Of a stretch of DNA of 64,000 bases, positions 45,249 to 59,135 are shown one piece after another (position 1 is the stretch's first letter; each line of letters opens with the position of its first letter). The notes under the pieces are model-generated. The model worked only from the letters and a program-made list of their open reading frames with translations. It was not told where the DNA came from and did no database searches. Position numbers and translations under genes: made by a program. Origin of the DNA: Anaerotignum propionicum DSM 1682. GTDB taxonomy: Bacteria > Bacillota > Clostridia > Lachnospirales > Anaerotignaceae. Where the stretch lies: positions 1,612,001 through 1,676,000 of the forward strand of contig NZ_CP014223.1 of NCBI RefSeq assembly GCF_001561955.1. Reading direction: 5' to 3'.

Positions 45249-48200
45249 TTATTTTTGTTCTGCTCGCCTAGTGGCAATCAGGGCATAGGCACAAGGAATA
45301 ACAATCATAGTTAGAACTGTGGACAGCATCATTCCAAATATGACTGACGTAGCCATTGGTGCCCACAACGGTCCCCCTGAAATCATAAGAGGAAGAAGAG
45401 AGAAAACTGTTGTAATCATTCCAATCATAATCGGGCGCATACGTGTTTCACATGCTTGAACAATGGCTTCCCGAAAATCATTAGACTGGGGAAGGAGCAC
45501 CTTGATATAATCCAGAAGAACGATACCATTATTTACAACAACTCCCATTAAGCTGATTGCACCAAGCAACGCCATAAATCCAATGGGATAGTTCATCCAC
45601 TTTAGTCCCCAAATTATCCCAATAAAGGACAGGGGAATAGTGCCCATGATAATCAGTGGTTCCAAAAGATCACCAAATTGAAATACCAATATGATATAAA
45701 TCAGAATACCCGCAATAATTGTTGGTAATGTCATAGAAGAAAATGCATCTTTGCTGTTTTCGCTTTCACCGCCGTATTCCAAGGTGTATCCGTCGGGAAG
45801 ATTCAATCCTTCCATGCTCTTTTCCACATTTTCCATCACCGCCGCAGTGTTATAACCATCCTCCACATAACTGCCAATGGTAATCGTCCGTTGGCTGTTT
45901 CTGCGAATAATCTGATTTAACGAGGATTGGGTTTCTATGGTGGCAATCTGAGTCAAGGGAACATTTTTTCCTGTAATCTGAGATGTCAGAAAAATGGTAT
46001 TTAGTATTTCACGGCTTGTTTTATCTTTATCTGATATTTTGGCAATCACAGGCAGAGAGTCTTTCTCCAAGTCCTTCTGTTTCATTTTCACAATTTCTAG
46101 TCCATTTACAGCCATTCTTACTGTACTGGCAACATCATAGTTGGTGATACCCACAAGGTTTGCCTTTTCCTCATTAACATTAACATTTAGGCGATAGCTG
46201 TTATCTCCATAGTTGTCTTTCACATTTCTGGTACCGGGTACAGTACGGCATCGATCTTCAATATCAACTTCAAGACTCCGTAGTTTTTCAATATCATCAC
46301 CGGATATTCTTACTTGTATGGGATAGGTTAAAGGCAAACTGATTTCCAAATATTTCAGCGTCGTAGTAATTCCCGGAACCTCTCGAAGAATTTTCTTTTC
46401 TACAGCCGCTGCCTCTGCACGGGTTCCATTAATCAGAAATTGTGCTTTATTCGTAGCCTGCTGTTCCGGTTCAAAAGTCACATAATATTTCATAAAGCCA
46501 TCTCCAACAGTACTCGAAAAAGATTGTACGGATTTTTCATTCTCGAGCACCCCAGCAACCTTCTTACATTGTGCCAGCGTCTTTTCCAGTGTACTCCCAT
46601 CTTGGGTTGTAACATTCAACACATACTGATCCCGCTCCACCGGGGGAAAAAGCTGTACGGATAAGGTGGGGATAATAAGGGTGGAAACAACAAGGAGAGC
46701 AACAAAAAACAACAGTACTTCCCTTGGCTTTTTCAATGCAAAATTCAGTAACTGCCCATATAACGCTTTCCCCTTCTCAAAAAATGCCTTAAGACGCAAT
46801 TTTTTCATTATCTTTTGTTTCCAAACATTAATATTTGAGAATTTGGTATTGACAGGCTTGTCGTCAACGGAATGTTTGTAAAGCAAATGTCCCAGAGCCG
46901 GAACGATGGTCAAAGAAGTCAGGTAGGAACCTGCCAGAGCCACACTAACCAGTATTGGAAGGGTTTTTACAAATTTCCCCGCATCTCCGTTCATCATTGC
47001 CAACGGAAGAAATGATGCAACCGTTGTTAGTGATGAGGTTAAAATTGGGATGCTTACCTCTTTTACGCCATTGATGCAGGCGTTTGTCAGTGACTCACCC
47101 TTAGCCAGATAAACGTGGATATTATCGTTGGCGACAATTCCATTGGCAACCATTAAGCTCAGTGAAATCATCAGTGATGCAACTGCCACCTGATGTAGGG
47201 GGATTCTGGTAAGATACATATAGCCAAAAACAAGGATACAGATAATCGGAATAGGAATCGATACAACAGCCGCTGACCGCAACCCCATAGATATCAACAC
47301 AACTACGAAAACCAACAGAATTCCTACCATTAGATTATCTGAAAACATGTCGATGGAACTCTTTACAAAGCTTGCCTGATTGTTTAACTCAGTCAGTTTC
47401 ATTCCAGCATACAGTTTTGTTTTTTCAAACTCACGAATGCTATCTTGAAGGCGCTTTTCAACATTTAATATATTGATACCATCTGCATATTTCACACCGA
47501 TTAGAACCCCTTGTTTTCCATTCACATAGACCTGTTTTTCAGGCTTTACCTCTGTCTGAAAAACCTCAGCCACATTTTTCAAATAAACAGAAGTGCCTGA
47601 ATCCACTGAAACAAAAACAATGGTATCCTTAATTTCCTCCATAGATTGATATTCTCCGGAAACCTGAATGGGAATCTTCATTCCTGAGAGCTCAAGATTT
47701 CCACCGGGAATATTAATGTTGCGGGCAGTAAGTTGAGCCGCCACTGTAGCAGGTGCAATTCCATACTGTTGAAGCTTTGACATATTTAATGCAATTTCTA
47801 CTTGCTGTTTTTCATCCCCCATGATATCTACTGCTTTCACATCTGTATCCTTGGAAAGCATATTTTTCATCTGTTTTGCTACATCAGCAATCTCCTGATT
47901 GGTGTTGTCTTCTCCGGATAGTCCCATAATGAGTCCATAGGAGCTGGAAAAGTCCGTATTGATCACAGGAGCCTCTGCATCAGCGGGTAGCTCAGGCTTA
48001 ATGTCATCAATTTTTTCCCGCAGTTTATCCCACTTTTTATTGATCTCATTGTCGCTCATATCTTTCAGCGTAATCTGAATTACCCCAGCTGAATCTACAG
48101 AATAGCTTTCCAGCTTCTTAATTCCCGCTATGGTGTCAATTTTCTCTTCCATGGGCTTAACAATCAGCTTTTCTATATCCTCGGGGCTTGCGCCCGGATA

Positions 48201-48344
48201 AATGCAGGTAACGGAGGCAACGGGGCTGATCACCTCGGGATTCTCCTGACGTTCCATCACAGTGAAGGTATAAATACCAAGTATCATAAATAGTCCGGTC
48301 AGCAGAGCAAGAATACTTTTGTGCTTTACACTCCATGAAATCAT
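45249..48344 (-). CDS. RND family efflux transporter (HAE1-like)
   Basis: A 1031-residue inner-membrane pump with the internal duplication and about 12 membrane helices of AcrB-like proteins: helix 1 at 10-30, a large loop of about 300 residues, helices 2-6 (about 335-500), a second loop, then helices 8-12. By alignment in my head, the AcrB proton-relay residues are replaced: the TM4 Asp407-Asp408 pair corresponds to Ala400-Asn401 (SLMVANGIVAND) and TM10 Lys940 to Asn938 (GVVVNNGIVLLDY). Asp407 of this protein lies seven residues further on. The ATG overlaps the adaptor stop by 4 bases, with AGGAGG upstream. Gram-positive pumps of this family export lipids, surfactants or drugs; substrate unknown. 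Confidence 0.9.
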   Translation of the reverse strand: MISWSVKHKSILALLTGLFMILGIYTFTVMERQENPEVISPVASVTCIYPGASPEDIEKLIVKPMEEKIDTIAGIKKLESYSVDSAGVIQITLKDMSDNEINKKWDKLREKIDDIKPELPADAEAPVINTDFSSSYGLIMGLSGEDNTNQEIADVAKQMKNMLSKDTDVKAVDIMGDEKQQVEIALNMSKLQQYGIAPATVAAQLTARNINIPGGNLELSGMKIPIQVSGEYQSMEEIKDTIVFVSVDSGTSVYLKNVAEVFQTEVKPEKQVYVNGKQGVLIGVKYADGINILNVEKRLQDSIREFEKTKLYAGMKLTELNNQASFVKSSIDMFSDNLMVGILLVFVVVLISMGLRSAAVVSIPIPIICILVFGYMYLTRIPLHQVAVASLMISLSLMVANGIVANDNIHVYLAKGESLTNACINGVKEVSIPILTSSLTTVASFLPLAMMNGDAGKFVKTLPILVSVALAGSYLTSLTIVPALGHLLYKHSVDDKPVNTKFSNINVWKQKIMKKLRLKAFFEKGKALYGQLLNFALKKPREVLLFFVALLVVSTLIIPTLSVQLFPPVERDQYVLNVTTQDGSTLEKTLAQCKKVAGVLENEKSVQSFSSTVGDGFMKYYVTFEPEQQATNKAQFLINGTRAEAAAVEKKILREVPGITTTLKYLEISLPLTYPIQVRISGDDIEKLRSLEVDIEDRCRTVPGTRNVKDNYGDNSYRLNVNVNEEKANLVGITNYDVASTVRMAVNGLEIVKMKQKDLEKDSLPVIAKISDKDKTSREILNTIFLTSQITGKNVPLTQIATIETQSSLNQIIRRNSQRTITIGSYVEDGYNTAAVMENVEKSMEGLNLPDGYTLEYGGESENSKDAFSSMTLPTIIAGILIYIILVFQFGDLLEPLIIMGTIPLSFIGIIWGLKWMNYPIGFMALLGAISLMGVVVNNGIVLLDYIKVLLPQSNDFREAIVQACETRMRPIMIGMITTVFSLLPLMISGGPLWAPMATSVIFGMMLSTVLTMIVIPCAYALIATRRAEQK

Positions 48345-49561
48345 GGCTTAACCTCCTCTGCAAGCTGAACAACATCGCCGTCATATAATAAAAATTGCCC
48401 TTCTGTCACAATTTGTTCTCCAAATTCCAATCCGGAAAGAATTTCAATGGAGCTACCACAGATTTCTCCCGTTGTTATCACTTTTCTCTTAACCGTCTTA
48501 TTGACGGAATCATACACAAAAACCACTGAACCATCAGCCCTTTGCAAAACACTGTCTAAGGGTATCAAAACTGCCCTTTGTGAACCGGTATGAATTGTCA
48601 CATTGGCAATCATCCCCGGTTTTAACAAGCCATCGGGATTCTTAACGTTGATTTTCACAGTAAATGTACGGGTATTGCTGTCTGCCAATGCACCGATTTC
48701 AGAAACACTTCCTTGAAAGGTTCTTTTTATGCCATACACCGAAACTTCTGCTGTCTGCCCTTGCTTCATTTCATTAATTCGTTCATCGGGAACACCAATT
48801 TCTATGTAAACTTCATCTGTTCGTCCAATAACCACAACAGGATATCCCGCCGCTGCCGTCTCTCCTCCATTCATAAGCTTTTTTAAGATCACACCTCTCA
48901 TAGGGCTATTTAGTGTTGTATCTTTCAAATCCTTCACTGCTTTATCTGCGGCCACAGTTGCCTGATCTTTTTGAGCTGCTGCCGCCTCAAGCTGTGCAGT
49001 AGCCATATTTTTACCTTCCAATGCCTGCTGATATATCTCAAAATCTGCCGTCAGCTTCGCCGCTATTTCATCAAGGTCACTTTGAGACACTACTTGGGCA
49101 TCGCACAAGCTTTTTACTCTGTCATAAGTTTTTTGTGTGAGCTCCAACTGTGCCTTTGCTTGGGCAATTTTTGAGGGAACATCTGTATTTGCCTGCAATT
49201 TTGCAGTGGAATACTGGGCATCGGCGGCCCGAACCTGTGCCTGAGCAGCCCGAACCTGTAACGAGTAATCATCCATTGAAAGTTCAGCTACCTTTTCCCC
49301 CATTTCCACCGAATCGCCTTCCCTTACATATACATCTTTCAGTTTTCCATCAAGTTTAAAAGAAAGATTTGCAGTTTCAATTAGAACAACATTGCCACTC
49401 AGATTCAGTGTATCTGTATAAGCCGTCTCGCCTACGGTTGCAACAGAAACGCTTCTTCCGTCCTCTTGTTCTTGTTCCTTGCCGCTGTTGCAGCTGGTTA
49501 GTAGCAATGCACATAAAACGGGTACTGCCACCCAAATGGATTTTCTCATTCTCTGAATCAT
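48341..49561 (-). CDS. RND efflux periplasmic-adaptor-type lipoprotein (MFP family)
   Basis: A 406-residue membrane fusion protein. The lipobox LLTSC ends a signal peptide at about residue 24, so it is anchored outside the membrane. A lipoyl-like half (LDGKLKDVYVREGDSVEMGE), a long alpha-helical hairpin (about 100-210) and a beta-barrel domain (GVPDERINEMKQGQTAEVSV) follow. It forms an operon with the RND pump (4-base overlap). AAGGAG lies 7 bases before the ATG. The divergent TetR regulator probably controls both. Confidence 0.9.
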   Translation of the reverse strand: MIQRMRKSIWVAVPVLCALLLTSCNSGKEQEQEDGRSVSVATVGETAYTDTLNLSGNVVLIETANLSFKLDGKLKDVYVREGDSVEMGEKVAELSMDDYSLQVRAAQAQVRAADAQYSTAKLQANTDVPSKIAQAKAQLELTQKTYDRVKSLCDAQVVSQSDLDEIAAKLTADFEIYQQALEGKNMATAQLEAAAAQKDQATVAADKAVKDLKDTTLNSPMRGVILKKLMNGGETAAAGYPVVVIGRTDEVYIEIGVPDERINEMKQGQTAEVSVYGIKRTFQGSVSEIGALADSNTRTFTVKINVKNPDGLLKPGMIANVTIHTGSQRAVLIPLDSVLQRADGSVVFVYDSVNKTVKRKVITTGEICGSSIEILSGLEFGEQIVTEGQFLLYDGDVVQLAEEVKP

Positions 49562-49676
49562 TGCATTTCTCCTTTATTATTTTTGTCTCTCAGTTTTCAA
49601 AAGTATTTTGTTTACACTTGTTGAATTGCATGATATTATTTTTTGTAAGAAAAAGCAAGAAACAAACTTTGCAAAG

Positions 49677-49692
49677 TGTAGCGTAAACTACA
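49677..49692. promoter_or_regulatory. Dyad between the efflux operon and tetR, candidate operator
   Basis: TGTAG, 6-base spacer, CTACA. GTGTAG occurs again at 49705-49710, and a related GTTTACAC lies near 49609-49616. The spacing and position between the divergent genes suit a TetR dimer site. Confidence 0.5.
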
Positions 49693-49726
49693 TTTTCCAA
49701 AAAAGTGTAGAATGGAGAACGAAAAT

Positions 49727-50290
49727 ATGGATGAACAGTCAATTGATTTGCGTATGCAAAGAACCTATAAGCTTCTTAGTGAAGCCCTTTATGAACTGAT
49801 TCTGAAGCAGCCCTTTGAAGAAATTTCAGTGACAGATATCTGTAAAAAGGCAATGGTGCACCGCACCACATTTTATAAGCATTTTCAAGATAAATATCAA
49901 TTACTGGAGACTATATTTTCAGAAGAACAGCGTAAATTCAGTGAATTACATATTAGCGAAGGAGAAACAGAAAAAGAATATTATCGACGTGTCCTGAGGC
50001 AAATGTTTGAATATGTGAAAAACAATAGAGTTTTTTTCGTACAAAGTGCTTCTCATATTAAAAACGACTTTATGGCAAATCTCCTACGAAATACTGTTCG
50101 CACCTATCTTGAACGGTGTTTTCGAATGGATGAAACACGTTTGGGTGTTCCCAGTGCAATTCCTATTCCCATTATGTCGGAGTATTATACAGGCGCCGCC
50201 ATTGCATTGGTTATGTGGTGGCTGCAAAACGGCATGGAAATTTCCATAGAACAAATGGTGGACTACATAAGTTTGATGATTGTTTGGTAA
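49727..50290 (+). CDS. TetR/AcrR family transcriptional regulator
   Basis: A 187-residue repressor. The HTH is FEEISVTDICKKAMVHRTTF followed by YKHFQDKYQLLETIF at about 30-65, a normal TetR pattern. The C-terminal ligand domain resembles the TetR_C_7/dihydroxyacetone kinase regulator group (YLERCFR..., AAIALVMWWLQNGM, typical ending). The ATG at 49727 with GGAG 9 bases upstream is preferred over the ATG at 49712, which lacks a site. Divergent from the RND operon, which it probably represses. Confidence 0.88.
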   Translation: MDEQSIDLRMQRTYKLLSEALYELILKQPFEEISVTDICKKAMVHRTTFYKHFQDKYQLLETIFSEEQRKFSELHISEGETEKEYYRRVLRQMFEYVKNNRVFFVQSASHIKNDFMANLLRNTVRTYLERCFRMDETRLGVPSAIPIPIMSEYYTGAAIALVMWWLQNGMEISIEQMVDYISLMIVW

Positions 50291-50324
50291 TTTTAATCCT
50301 AGATTTGCCGAAGATGAGTAAGAA

Positions 50325-50358
50325 AAAAGGAGTATTCTCATATGAAAATACTCCTTTT
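50325..50358 (+). terminator. Terminator of tetR
   Basis: A perfect 12-bp stem (AAAAGGAGTATT / AATACTCCTTTT) with a 10-base loop, followed by CATG rather than a long T-run. Confidence 0.65.
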
Positions 50359-50370
50359 CATGTACATATC

Positions 50371-50508
50371 TTAAATTAACCTTTCTGAAAATCAGATTAA
50401 TACCCATAGAACTATTGCAAGCTTGGTCAGAGTCAAAACGTCTTGCTTTAATCAATCAGAATAATGGATACCTGGTTAACTCTGATGCTTTGTATTTACT
50501 TCGCTAAT
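50371..50508 (+). pseudogene. 3' fragment of an unknown gene
   Basis: An open stretch of about 45 codons without a start, reading LKIRLIPIELLQAWSESKRL then ALINQNNGYLVNSDALYLLR and TAA. Composition looks coding. It sits tail-to-tail with the peroxiredoxin gene and just after the tetR terminator. Family not recognised; likely the last part of a deleted gene. Confidence 0.35.
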
Positions 50509-50513
50509 CGTTT

Positions 50514-51155
50514 TTACTCTTCTAAATTCTTATACACAAACCAATCAGACAAACTATAGATTCCTCTTTCCCTGTCCAATTCCGGATCATCATTTTCGCC
50601 TCTGTGGAATAAGACCTTATCTCCAATAATTTCATTATGAGGCCAATTTGCGGGAGAAAAAACCTTCTTGATCGATGCTAATTTTAATGCTTTCACCGTT
50701 CTTAATATTTCATCAACATTTCTTCCAATCTCTTTGGGATATTCCAGAATAGTCCTTACTTTCCCATTGTGATCTACAATAATGACTGCTCTGACTGCGG
50801 CAGTATCATCTTCATTTGGATGAATTAAGCCAAGAGTTTCAGATATTTTTCTTTTCTCATCATCTATAATGGGAAACTCTATCTGAACATAAATATTTTC
50901 TTTAATCCATTGAACCCATTTTTCATGTGATTCTAAATTATCTACACTTAATCCAATCAATTCAACGCCTAAATCGTTAAATTGTTTTTTTCTTTTTTGG
51001 AATGCAACAAATTCAGTGGTACATACAGGCGTAAAATCTGCCGGATGACTGAATAATACAAACCACTTCCCTTGATAATCATTTGGTAAGTGTATCGTTC
51101 CTTTTGTAGTTTGTACTGTAATTTCTGGAAACTTGTCTCGAAGTGATATTTTCAT
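50514..51155 (-). CDS. 1-Cys peroxiredoxin (Prx6 type)
   Basis: A thiol peroxidase of 213 residues. The peroxidatic cysteine is in HPADFTPVCTTEF, and it is the only cysteine in the protein, so the resolving thiol must come from a partner. The long C-terminal extension (KVFSPANWPHNEIIGDKVLF) is typical of Prx6. AAGGAGG lies 6 bases before the ATG. A sigma-A promoter sits directly upstream. Probably part of the oxygen-stress defence of an anaerobe. Confidence 0.92.
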   Translation of the reverse strand: MKISLRDKFPEITVQTTKGTIHLPNDYQGKWFVLFSHPADFTPVCTTEFVAFQKRKKQFNDLGVELIGLSVDNLESHEKWVQWIKENIYVQIEFPIIDDEKRKISETLGLIHPNEDDTAAVRAVIIVDHNGKVRTILEYPKEIGRNVDEILRTVKALKLASIKKVFSPANWPHNEIIGDKVLFHRGENDDPELDRERGIYSLSDWFVYKNLEE

Positions 51156-51193
51156 ATAATTCCTCCTTACAAAGTAATTGTTCTTCTATGAAA

Positions 51194-51221
51194 ATTATAC
51201 ACCATATCCAATAAAATACAA
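51194..51221 (-). promoter_or_regulatory. Promoter of the peroxiredoxin gene
   Basis: On the minus strand TTGTAT (51216-51221) and TATAAT (51194-51199) with a 16-base spacer, about 40 bases before the start codon. No PerR-like dyad was seen. Confidence 0.6.
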
Positions 51222-51382
51222 ATCATTTTCTTAATTGAAACTATTTCATTTACTTATACCCTTGAAAAACTATTTTGCTTACTTATCTAATTTGACAATT
51301 TCATTATCTAATAGTATAAAGTGAAAATTTATTTGGCATCAATAATAATTTATAACTTCATAACTTAACGCAACCTATAAAA
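51222..51382. other. Spacer without a gene
   Basis: AT-rich sequence between the peroxiredoxin promoter and the terminator of the SPL-family gene; nothing recognised. Confidence 0.4.
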
Positions 51383-51417
51383 AAGAGCCTTTCATCTAAC
51401 GACGACTCAAGACTCTT
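51383..51417 (-). terminator. Terminator downstream of the SPL-family gene
   Basis: AAGAG-x-CTT pairs with AAG-x-CTCTT; on the minus strand TTTTTTAT follows. About 190 bases past the stop. Confidence 0.55.
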
Positions 51418-51605
51418 AGATACCATAATTAAATTCCTAATTAAAATCTAGGCAATACTAAAATCAAAGGGGTTGTAATACTTTGTTTTGTTAGAATTCA
51501 TTGAAGACTTTTTTCCAAAAGAGTCAAAAATATCTCAGTATTATCTTCAATATAAACGACATACTATCTAGTTGTTTTCTGAGATTCAAATTGAATTATC
51601 AAAAT

Positions 51606-52607
51606 CTATGAAATATACAGTATTGGCATAGTTCCTAATCTCTGTGAAAGCTTTTGACGTAAAAAAGATTCTGCCTCTCCACGAATATCGTTACGATAAC
51701 AATATTTACCCCGCCCACGTCCTGTCATGATTTCCCGATCGTACAGCTGTACAGCATTAGGGAAAGCATCCGTATTTATAGCATTTTGTACGAAGCTATA
51801 AGTCATTAAAATGATTTCAATAAAACCTTTTTGCAACACCTTTGAACTCAGTTCATCTGCCAGACGGTCTATCAATTCGCCATATAGCTGCTTCCAATTT
51901 GGTAGCAATATCACAGGGGCAATCAACATACCCACGGGATATCCTGCCTCTGCCATGTCATTCAGTGCACGAATCCTTGCAGACAGAGAGGAAGTTCCTA
52001 TCTCCACTTTATTTATGATTTCCTGGGGATTCATACTCATACGAAAGATAGTCTTTTGGCGGTGGTCAAGACCCAACAATGGTTGAACCATATCAAATTT
52101 TGAGGGAAACGTCAGCTTACCCCGGCCCTCTCGCCCAAAACGCTCGATTGTATAGATCAAATTATCCGTTATTGTGTTTTCCAACAACAAGTCACTGTTG
52201 CTGCCAATTTCAAAAGTTTGGGGTACATCAGCTGCTGCATCCTTTTTCAGCAATCTGTCCAACATTTGCTCACGATTTACAAAAAGCCGCAGATAGGCAC
52301 ATTTATTATAATTACAAACAAGATAGCAATATAAGCACATAGCCCTGCACCCAGAGGATGTATATGGAACTAACCAGTCAGAAACCTTATGATTGGGTAC
52401 ATATCTGTGAGTCTTTCTGATTCCAATAATTAGATGGTTTTTTAACTTTGGAAAATCTCGGTTTTCTGCTGATGTCATTTCCGTTATGCGGTTATGATTT
52501 TCTATCTCTCTCCATGATAAACTTGCAAATTTATGCCGTAACATCTGCCCTAATTGATAATCAAGAGCACCCGGCTCATAATATACCGCATCAAAAAACA
52601 TGTCCAT
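51606..52607 (-). CDS. splB: Spore photoproduct lyase family radical SAM protein
   Basis: SPL reverses the thymine dimer called spore photoproduct during germination. 333 residues with YTSSGCRAMCLYCYLVCNYN, giving the C-x3-C-x2-C cluster motif followed by YL, at about residue 90, and KFDMVQPLLGLDHR, FRMSMNPQEII and GTSSLSARIRALNDMAEAGY. These match SPL well. The ATG at 52607, 8 bases after AGGAGG, is preferred; a GTG at 52616 lies in the ribosome site. A spore-specific promoter was not identified. The symbol rests on family and the sporulating host; functional SPL is likely but paralogues exist. Confidence 0.8.
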   Translation of the reverse strand: MDMFFDAVYYEPGALDYQLGQMLRHKFASLSWREIENHNRITEMTSAENRDFPKLKNHLIIGIRKTHRYVPNHKVSDWLVPYTSSGCRAMCLYCYLVCNYNKCAYLRLFVNREQMLDRLLKKDAAADVPQTFEIGSNSDLLLENTITDNLIYTIERFGREGRGKLTFPSKFDMVQPLLGLDHRQKTIFRMSMNPQEIINKVEIGTSSLSARIRALNDMAEAGYPVGMLIAPVILLPNWKQLYGELIDRLADELSSKVLQKGFIEIILMTYSFVQNAINTDAFPNAVQLYDREIMTGRGRGKYCYRNDIRGEAESFLRQKLSQRLGTMPILYIS

Positions 52608-52692
52608 GCAGACCACCTCCTAACGGTTATAGTTTACCGTAAGTAACTAAAAATATTCCGTCAAGAGAGGGCAAATTAAAACTTGTATCATT

Positions 52693-53166
52693 TTATGAAT
52701 AGTATTTTCCAGTCATTTCCATTATATCAATTTCTATTACTGCCGTACCTTTAACCATCGGAGCAGGAAGTTCCTTACCTGCTAAATGAGGTGTGTATTT
52801 TTCCACCACTTTTTTCAGAATATCTTCTTTAACTTGAATATCCTCAACGCGTTTTGCATTTCCGGAAATAATAATACTCTCATATTTCGTATTTGTGTCG
52901 CAGGGTTTCTCATTAGGATCTAGCAATAATTCATTCATTTCATAAACAGAAAATCCTACTCGTTGGTCATGGGCAATATTATCAAGCTTCTTTCCTTTTG
53001 GTAGTCCATGGGCATAAATTTTATTGTTGTAATAAACAAAATGGATTGGCGTCACATATGGCGTTCCATCAGTATTTATTGTAGCTAGGCTACCAGTCTG
53101 TGAGCGCTCCAGTAATTTGGTTATTTGTTCTTCAGATAATGGATGTGTTTTCATTCGATATTGCAT
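52693..53166 (-). CDS. Pyridoxamine 5'-phosphate oxidase-fold protein (Nim-like)
   Basis: A 157-residue split-barrel flavoprotein. RSQTGSLATINTDGTPYVTP and IHFVYYNNKIYAHG are the typical opening, followed by KLDNIAHDQRVGFSVYE. Members bind FMN or F420 and some reduce nitroimidazoles. It lacks the full PdxH active site, so a vitamin B6 role is unlikely. GAGGAGAG lies before the ATG. Single gene. Confidence 0.82.
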   Translation of the reverse strand: MQYRMKTHPLSEEQITKLLERSQTGSLATINTDGTPYVTPIHFVYYNNKIYAHGLPKGKKLDNIAHDQRVGFSVYEMNELLLDPNEKPCDTNTKYESIIISGNAKRVEDIQVKEDILKKVVEKYTPHLAGKELPAPMVKGTAVIEIDIMEMTGKYYS

Positions 53167-53346
53167 AAAAATCTCTCCTCAACTTTGGCTTTTATTTTTA
53201 TTGTACCATAAAGGCCGTTTGTTTTTAAGACTTGTTTTTGATTCATATACAGTATTGGACAAAAGAAGTGATTTTTCAATGTGGCTGGCAACTCTATTTC
53301 CCTTTTTTTTATTTTTCTTTACTAAAGTTCTAGATATAAATACAAA

Positions 53347-53372
53347 AAAAGAACTGCCTCAGCAGTTCTTTT
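53347..53372 (-). terminator. Terminator of the rRNA operon
   Basis: A perfect 11-bp stem (AAAAGAACTGC / GCAGTTCTTTT), 4-base loop, followed on the minus strand by TTTTTTTGTA. Twelve bases past the 5S gene. Confidence 0.85.
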
Positions 53373-53383
53373 CGAAATTGAAA

Positions 53384-53500
53384 TCTGGCAACCATCTACT
53401 TTCCCAGGCAGCTTCCCACCAAGTATCATCGACCGCTTAGGTCTTAACCGACGTGTTCGGAATGGGAACGGGTGTGTCCCCTAAACGCATCATCACCAGA
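53384..53500 (-). rRNA. rrf: 5S ribosomal RNA
   Basis: The minus strand reads TCTGGTGATGATGCGTTTAG at the 5' end, then the conserved CCGTTCCCATTCCGAACACG and the closing GGTTGCCAGA. Ends are inferred from the terminal helix and may be off by one or two bases. Confidence 0.95.
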
Positions 53501-53718
53501 AATATTTAAGACTTAGAGCAAGCTCTCGCTTCCTCTTTGTCCTATCAGATGTATCTCTACACCTTCAAAACTGAATACAAGAATATTAGTGCTTTCCTAA
53601 GCGTTTACCAATCACCGACCAGACACCTAAGGTGTGAAGAGGTGATTGATGCGAAGGAAATATAGCGGTCTTTTCCGTTAGGAAAAGAAATTACCTCGCC
53701 TTTATCAATCGATTTATT

Positions 53719-58386
<4,668 letters not shown>

Positions 58387-58660
58387 AGTTTTGTCCTGCC
58401 AGTCTTAATGTCTGGCTTACTTCCGATTTTTTCGAAATCGGTAAACTCTTTGTCTTCTTTATTGTCAGCTGCGGTCGTCTTTTTCACTTCGTGAAAAACC
58501 GCTCGTTTCTCGCCGCTCAGCTTCCTCTTTCGCCTTACGGCGTTGGTCGGTCCTTCGCAATCAGCTCGAAACTCACTGACAGAATTGACTATGGGTTGTG
58601 TGTTTGTATCTCTACTGTTTAGTTTTCAAGGATCAAGTCGCTGTTTCAGCAGCGAAGTTT

Positions 58661-58689
58661 ATCTTATCAGATTTATTCAATCTTGTCAA
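58661..58689 (-). promoter_or_regulatory. rRNA promoter P2
   Basis: On the minus strand TTGACA (58684-58689) and TAAGAT (58661-58666) with a 17-base spacer. About 270 bases of leader follow before 16S, including a strong hairpin region with GGTTTTTCACGAAGTGAAAA. Confidence 0.75.
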
Positions 58690-58800
58690 ATATTTTTTTC
58701 AATTTTTTTAAACTTTTTTGTCGCATTTTTTCATCATATGGATAAAAATCTTACTGCCAAAAAATATTTAAATTTACCAAGCTGTTTAGCAAGGAATCAT

Positions 58801-58829
58801 ATAATAACATGCCCTTTCTATTCTGTCAA
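58801..58829 (-). promoter_or_regulatory. rRNA promoter P1
   Basis: On the minus strand TTGACA (58824-58829) and TATTAT (58801-58806) with a 17-base spacer, 140 bases upstream of P2. Tandem promoters are usual for rRNA operons. Confidence 0.7.
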
Positions 58830-59135
58830 GCAAAAATATGTCTTTTTCTTTTTAAAAATTATCAATCGTCTAAAAACTATATTATCCATGCCTATTAAAA
58901 TATGTCTCATCTAAAAGTGCTCACCTTAAAGCCTGTTACATCTTGATGTTTCGTCCCTTTCAAAAACGATCTTATAACGCTCCCTACTACTCCTTGATCT
59001 CCCCTATCATCTATTTAAGTATCAGAATAGCAACAGGGGTTTGAATCGAAGGATTCTACTAGGTCTACCATATTTGCTCATTAATTTTCACCTACCACCT
59101 GGCAGTACCCTACATCTGTTAATCGTAAAATAATT

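Noticed and set aside
53501-53718. tRNA genes in the rRNA spacers
   Set aside because: No TTC-type T-loop with matching acceptor stems was seen in either spacer.
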